A stretch of DNA of 64,000 nucleotides from Lachnospiraceae bacterium. GTDB lineage: Bacteria > Bacillota > Clostridia > Lachnospirales > Lachnospiraceae. The notes below the pieces were generated by a model. It was not told where the DNA came from, made no database searches, and was given only the letters and a program-made list of their open reading frames with translations. The stretch's first letter is position 1. Every line of letters starts with the position of its first letter. The DNA lies in the NCBI GenBank assembly GCA_014804655.1, contig JAAUZK010000021.1, positions 39,897-103,896 on the forward strand, written 5' to 3'. This document shows, one piece after another, positions 60,445-64,000 of the stretch. The translations under genes and the position numbers were made by a program.

Positions 60445-62553
60445 TTATGCGCATTCTATATACCGGATGAATGCTTTCCCATTCCCCTTGTTTACTCCTG
60501 CCTCTGTTTCCGCAGGGTAATATTTCCCATTGTGGGTGAAAGGTGCGACACCGTCTATATAGCCGGAACCACCCGCGCCGGACTCACCGCGCAGGCCATA
60601 ATTCCCGGCAAACCATCCACCGCCGCCACCGGATTCAGCAACACTGCTGGAGGAATAAGATGATGTGTAGCCAAAGTTTGTGGAAGGGCTGCTCCCTGTG
60701 GAAATCTGCCGCCCGCCCAATGCACCATCAGAGCCGTTGCCACCGCGCTCACCACCGCCATCACCGCCTTTATTGATAGTCCCGTTATTGATTCCGCCGC
60801 CTCCACCGCCTCCTGCAACAATCAGGATGCAGTCTCTGTTGGCATAGCTTAACCCGCTGGAAGAAGTTCCCCCTATTGTGCCTGATCTTGTTGCCACATG
60901 GGTGCATCCTCCGCCTGCCGCCCCATACTGCTTGCTGCTGGAATAGGAATTGCCATATCCGCCATTATTTGTCCTTGATGTACCGCCATTATAAACATAC
61001 AGTACCTCGCCCTTTTTCATTTTCTTATAGCCTTTTGAATGCCCTCCAAGACCTCCCTCTGCCACAAGGTTATCCCCTTTCGCATCAGAGCCGGAGGCTC
61101 CCCATACCTCAAACTCATAAATACCGTCCTGCGGAATGGTGAAAGTGACATAACTGCCGGTATAGACAAAATCATACTCTGTGGTCACCCACATGGCATA
61201 AAGGGTAGCGTCCGCAGGGAACACCCCTTCTTCCCCCGGCTTATACTTTGGCGTGGAAAGGGAATCCGTACTCCATCCACAGAAAGACATATTTTTTCTC
61301 GTATAAGGGCTTGCCGGGGCTGCGGTGGGTCCGCTCTGTGCATTCCCGTTATTGTAGTAACAGAAAGCCGTGAAACTCTCCGCTGCCCCGCTAACCGTAA
61401 GGGTGCCGCCGTTTGGCATCATCCTTATGGTCATCTGCTTTTTAAACACTGCATAGAGCGTGACAGGTTCTTCACCGCTGATGATATATTCTGAAAGCAC
61501 CTTCTTTTCTGCAGAACTATCCTGCCGCCACCCCACAAAGGCATAGCCCTCCAGTGCGGCAGGCGGCGCTGTGGCAATGGCATCCTCCCCGTCCGGCACA
61601 GTCCGCTCTAAGGCATACCCTGTGTCGATCTGGTATGTTACCTTGATGCCTGCGGCATACACCTTATCCTCGCCCACGAAAATCCGCGTCACCCTTTTGG
61701 TGGCGGCATCCTCATAGCAAAGGTAAATGGTGCTTGTACTGTACTGCTTCAATGCCCGGTATTCACTTATGCTCACCAGTTTCATCACAAGGCCGGTGCT
61801 GCTCATCATCTCCGCCATTTTTCCGTCCAAAACCTGCATGGATTCTCCGAGGGATGCATTGGAGGAAATTAGACTGTCCAGCTCCCCGATGATGTTCCTT
61901 GCCGTGAACACTGCCGTGCCGTCCAAGACCATATCCCCGGCTTTCGTGATCCTCGAATACCCGGAAGGCTCGTAGGCGGCTGTAGTTCCTGCCTGTGTGC
62001 AGACAAAGGTTGCCCATCCAGGAGCGCCCACTGCTGTCACCGCATCACCTACGGAATAAGATGTGGCGCGGGTGAGGGTTTCCCCTCCGCCGCCTCCACC
62101 GCCGCCCCCGGCTTTCAGCGTAGGGAATACTTTGGTCAGGCCGCTCAATCCTGCGGAGGACACTGTGAAGATGGCAAGTTCCAGATCATAAGAGGAATTG
62201 TTATAATTGATATTCACATCCGCATCCAGCGGGGGAAGCTCCGAAGCCGCCTGCGCCAGTATCTTGATAGGCTCATCCGTGTTGGATAAATCCAAATGGA
62301 TATATACCCTGCCGTCCAGCGTTTCCCCCACATCCGCAAGCCGCACATCAATCTCGGTTTCATACACTTCAAAAAACCGGCCCCGGATCATGCCAAAGCC
62401 CTGTGAGATGTGCAGCACATTCCCCCTTGCGTAGGTCACTTCACACCCTTTGAAGATGCCGCTTCCGGGGACTGCTGTCTCATAAATGATGGCATCGTCC
62501 TGTGGTGTGACATTCCCGCCTTTGTATGTTTTGAGTACGATATTATCAGCCAT
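60445..62553 (-). CDS. Phage tail-tip/fibre protein with B-repeat-like modules and glycine-rich (ALK/LTK-like) domain
   Basis: N-terminal tail-associated region; two GYAFVGW.../MSFCGWSTD...LYAMW modules; FTIPQDGIYEFEVWGASGSDAKG...EGGLGGHSKGYKKMKKGEVLYVYNGG, GGGGGGGINNG, GGGGGWFAGNYG. Confidence 0.8.
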   Translation of the reverse strand: MADNIVLKTYKGGNVTPQDDAIIYETAVPGSGIFKGCEVTYARGNVLHISQGFGMIRGRFFEVYETEIDVRLADVGETLDGRVYIHLDLSNTDEPIKILAQAASELPPLDADVNINYNNSSYDLELAIFTVSSAGLSGLTKVFPTLKAGGGGGGGGGETLTRATSYSVGDAVTAVGAPGWATFVCTQAGTTAAYEPSGYSRITKAGDMVLDGTAVFTARNIIGELDSLISSNASLGESMQVLDGKMAEMMSSTGLVMKLVSISEYRALKQYSTSTIYLCYEDAATKRVTRIFVGEDKVYAAGIKVTYQIDTGYALERTVPDGEDAIATAPPAALEGYAFVGWRQDSSAEKKVLSEYIISGEEPVTLYAVFKKQMTIRMMPNGGTLTVSGAAESFTAFCYYNNGNAQSGPTAAPASPYTRKNMSFCGWSTDSLSTPKYKPGEEGVFPADATLYAMWVTTEYDFVYTGSYVTFTIPQDGIYEFEVWGASGSDAKGDNLVAEGGLGGHSKGYKKMKKGEVLYVYNGGTSRTNNGGYGNSYSSSKQYGAAGGGCTHVATRSGTIGGTSSSGLSYANRDCILIVAGGGGGGGINNGTINKGGDGGGERGGNGSDGALGGRQISTGSSPSTNFGYTSSYSSSSVAESGGGGGWFAGNYGLRGESGAGGSGYIDGVAPFTHNGKYYPAETEAGVNKGNGKAFIRYIECA

Positions 62554-63625
62554 TCTCCTGCCTCCTTAAAATCTTTGTTAGGTCAAGCCTTACCGTGCCG
62601 AATACCAGCTTTGTGTTCTTCCCGCGCTCCCTCCCGGTGAGGATGCTCCGGTAGCTCTGCCCGTCCGAGATGATATCCGCCACCTGCCCGAACTCCAATT
62701 CCTCCGGCTTCACCAGCGCGTCACCGTTCATCATGGTAAGTTCAATCAGGTTAGAATAGGACAGATTGGCAAACTTGTTATGAGCGGCGCTGATCGCGGC
62801 GCTCTCAAAGCTGCTCCCCTCCTCATGGGAAACCGCCTGCATCTCACACACCACCGGGGTAATACGGTCCCGGTCTTTCGTGTCATAGCCCAAATCAGAA
62901 TGCAGGTAATACGTCCGGGTGTTTTCATAATTTTCTGCATCATAGATTATGAGTTTATTCACATCGGCGCTGACCTGCTTGATGGTGACGCTCTTTTTGA
63001 TGATGTTGGGAAGGTCGCTTTCAATCGTAATAACTCCGGCTGCCGCTCTCCCCACGGTTATCTGAATTTCCCGGTTCTGGATATCCAGCTTTGTCTTTAC
63101 CAGAATGCTATATTTCTCCATTGCGGGAATGATCACCGAATCAATGAGGTTCACGATGTTGTAATGGCCGCCCTTTTCGGATGGCGTGATATGAAGGCTC
63201 CAGTCCTTTGTGGCCGTGGCCGCACTGACCGAAAGCCCTTTTATATTCTGCATTTCATCCTCATTGGTGATGAACATTTCACGGATGCGGTCACAGATGA
63301 ACTGCTCCATGCTCCCCTGCCCCTGCAGGTTCACATCGAAAAGCACATCCGTATTTAATAGTTCCATAAGCGGTTTATAGGAAATGCTCTGTAACTTCTT
63401 TGACTTATCCGTGCCATATCCGATCTCCGTCACAATCCCTGCGTACTCTTCATTCCCCCGGCTGATGCGGATATAGTCCTGTTTCTTGATGCCGGGAAGG
63501 GCAAGCACGGTCACCGTGTTTCCATCGGAAGATAAATAGTCCTCTTTGTAGGTAATTTCATTCACATTTGTATTGCCCACCATCTCAAAGTCCTGTGTGA
63601 AGATTTCCACGTTATACGGTCTCAT
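62546..63625 (-). CDS. Phage tail-hub / siphovirus ReqiPepy6 Gp37-like protein
   Basis: MRPYNVEIFTQDFEMVGNTNVNEITYKEDYLSSDGNTVTVLAL; position between distal-tail-like and fibre genes. Confidence 0.7.
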   Translation of the reverse strand: MRPYNVEIFTQDFEMVGNTNVNEITYKEDYLSSDGNTVTVLALPGIKKQDYIRISRGNEEYAGIVTEIGYGTDKSKKLQSISYKPLMELLNTDVLFDVNLQGQGSMEQFICDRIREMFITNEDEMQNIKGLSVSAATATKDWSLHITPSEKGGHYNIVNLIDSVIIPAMEKYSILVKTKLDIQNREIQITVGRAAAGVITIESDLPNIIKKSVTIKQVSADVNKLIIYDAENYENTRTYYLHSDLGYDTKDRDRITPVVCEMQAVSHEEGSSFESAAISAAHNKFANLSYSNLIELTMMNGDALVKPEELEFGQVADIISDGQSYRSILTGRERGKNTKLVFGTVRLDLTKILRRQENG

Positions 63626-64000
63626 AGCTGATCCTCCCTTCCACCATCACGTTTAACATATTCAGCCCGTCATGCACCACTGAGATACGGTTGCTGCCAT
63701 ACTGCAGGTGGAAGAACCGCTCCGTGGTGAAATCGCACATCTGGTATCTGTCTGCCACCACTTCATCACTGACGCCCCTTTCCGTAATGCTGTAGGGAAT
63801 CTGTGTGGTGTCGATGACCAGCTTATGCCCGTCCGGGATGCTTCCCTCGTACCTTCCCGTTTCGTAGAGTACATTGTCAACATAGTGCTTCCATACCGGG
63901 TTCGTGCAGGGGCCGTACACCGTCACCTTGCATGGGCTGTCCCCGTGGCTGTCGCTGTCGATCATCAGCGTGTTCTGCGACACATCCGCATAAGCGTAGG
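63612..64000 (-). CDS. Phage tail protein (distal tail-like), 5' end outside window
   Basis: Frame stays open to the window edge upstream of the listed GTG (YAYADVSQNTLMIDSDSHGDSPCKVTVYGP...). Confidence 0.65.
   Translation of the reverse strand, partial: YAYADVSQNTLMIDSDSHGDSPCKVTVYGPCTNPVWKHYVDNVLYETGRYEGSIPDGHKLVIDTTQIPYSITERGVSDEVVADRYQMCDFTTERFFHLQYGSNRISVVHDGLNMLNVMVEGRISYETV

Larger units (their letters stand above)
56497..64000. mobile_element. Prophage, integrase-proximal end (extends past window)
   Basis: Tyrosine integrase, Xis-like genes, endolysin, holin and tail genes in series; left boundary placed between the PTP gene and int, exact att not determined. Confidence 0.85.

Noticed and set aside
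60555-60821. Gly/Ala coding repeats in overlapping frames of the tail gene
   Set aside because: Frame shadows of GGN-rich codons in the tail protein.
1-64000. CRISPR array
   Set aside because: No regularly spaced direct repeats of CRISPR length seen; the only short tandem arrays are coding repeats and the int-proximal repeats.

Overview
The window reads as a Clostridia (Lachnospiraceae-like) chromosome segment that runs into the left, integrase-proximal end of a prophage at about 56.5-64 kb. Most genes lie on the minus strand. Left to right:
- a truncated secreted Asp/Asn/Ser-rich protein, absent from the ORF track
- a Na+-translocating decarboxylase/transcarboxylase-type operon
- housekeeping genes: dacF-like x2, scpB/scpA, rpsU, alaS, glyS, recO (with a small YqzL-like ORF), era, an M16C peptidase
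- a three-gene set with a truncated sigma-70-like protein and a pseudo-rhomboid zinc protein
- a giant 2-hydroxyacyl-CoA dehydratase activator-like protein, metA, a divergent NAD-dependent DNA ligase, a pseudouridine synthase
- an SGNH + MBOAT acylation pair, a GH13 enzyme, an rRNA methyltransferase, putP, a small alarmone synthetase
- an uncharacterised cluster (coiled-coil protein, LytTR two-component system, FliD-C-like protein, orphan protein)
- a DUF975 protein, pstSCAB, a low-MW protein tyrosine phosphatase
- prophage int, two Xis-like genes, endolysin, holin and tail genes.

The best candidates for something under-described are the sigma-like protein lacking regions 2.3/2.4 and 4, the ligase with changed active-site residues, and the FliD-like/coiled-coil/LytTR cluster. 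All family calls come from reading motifs by eye; no searches were run.
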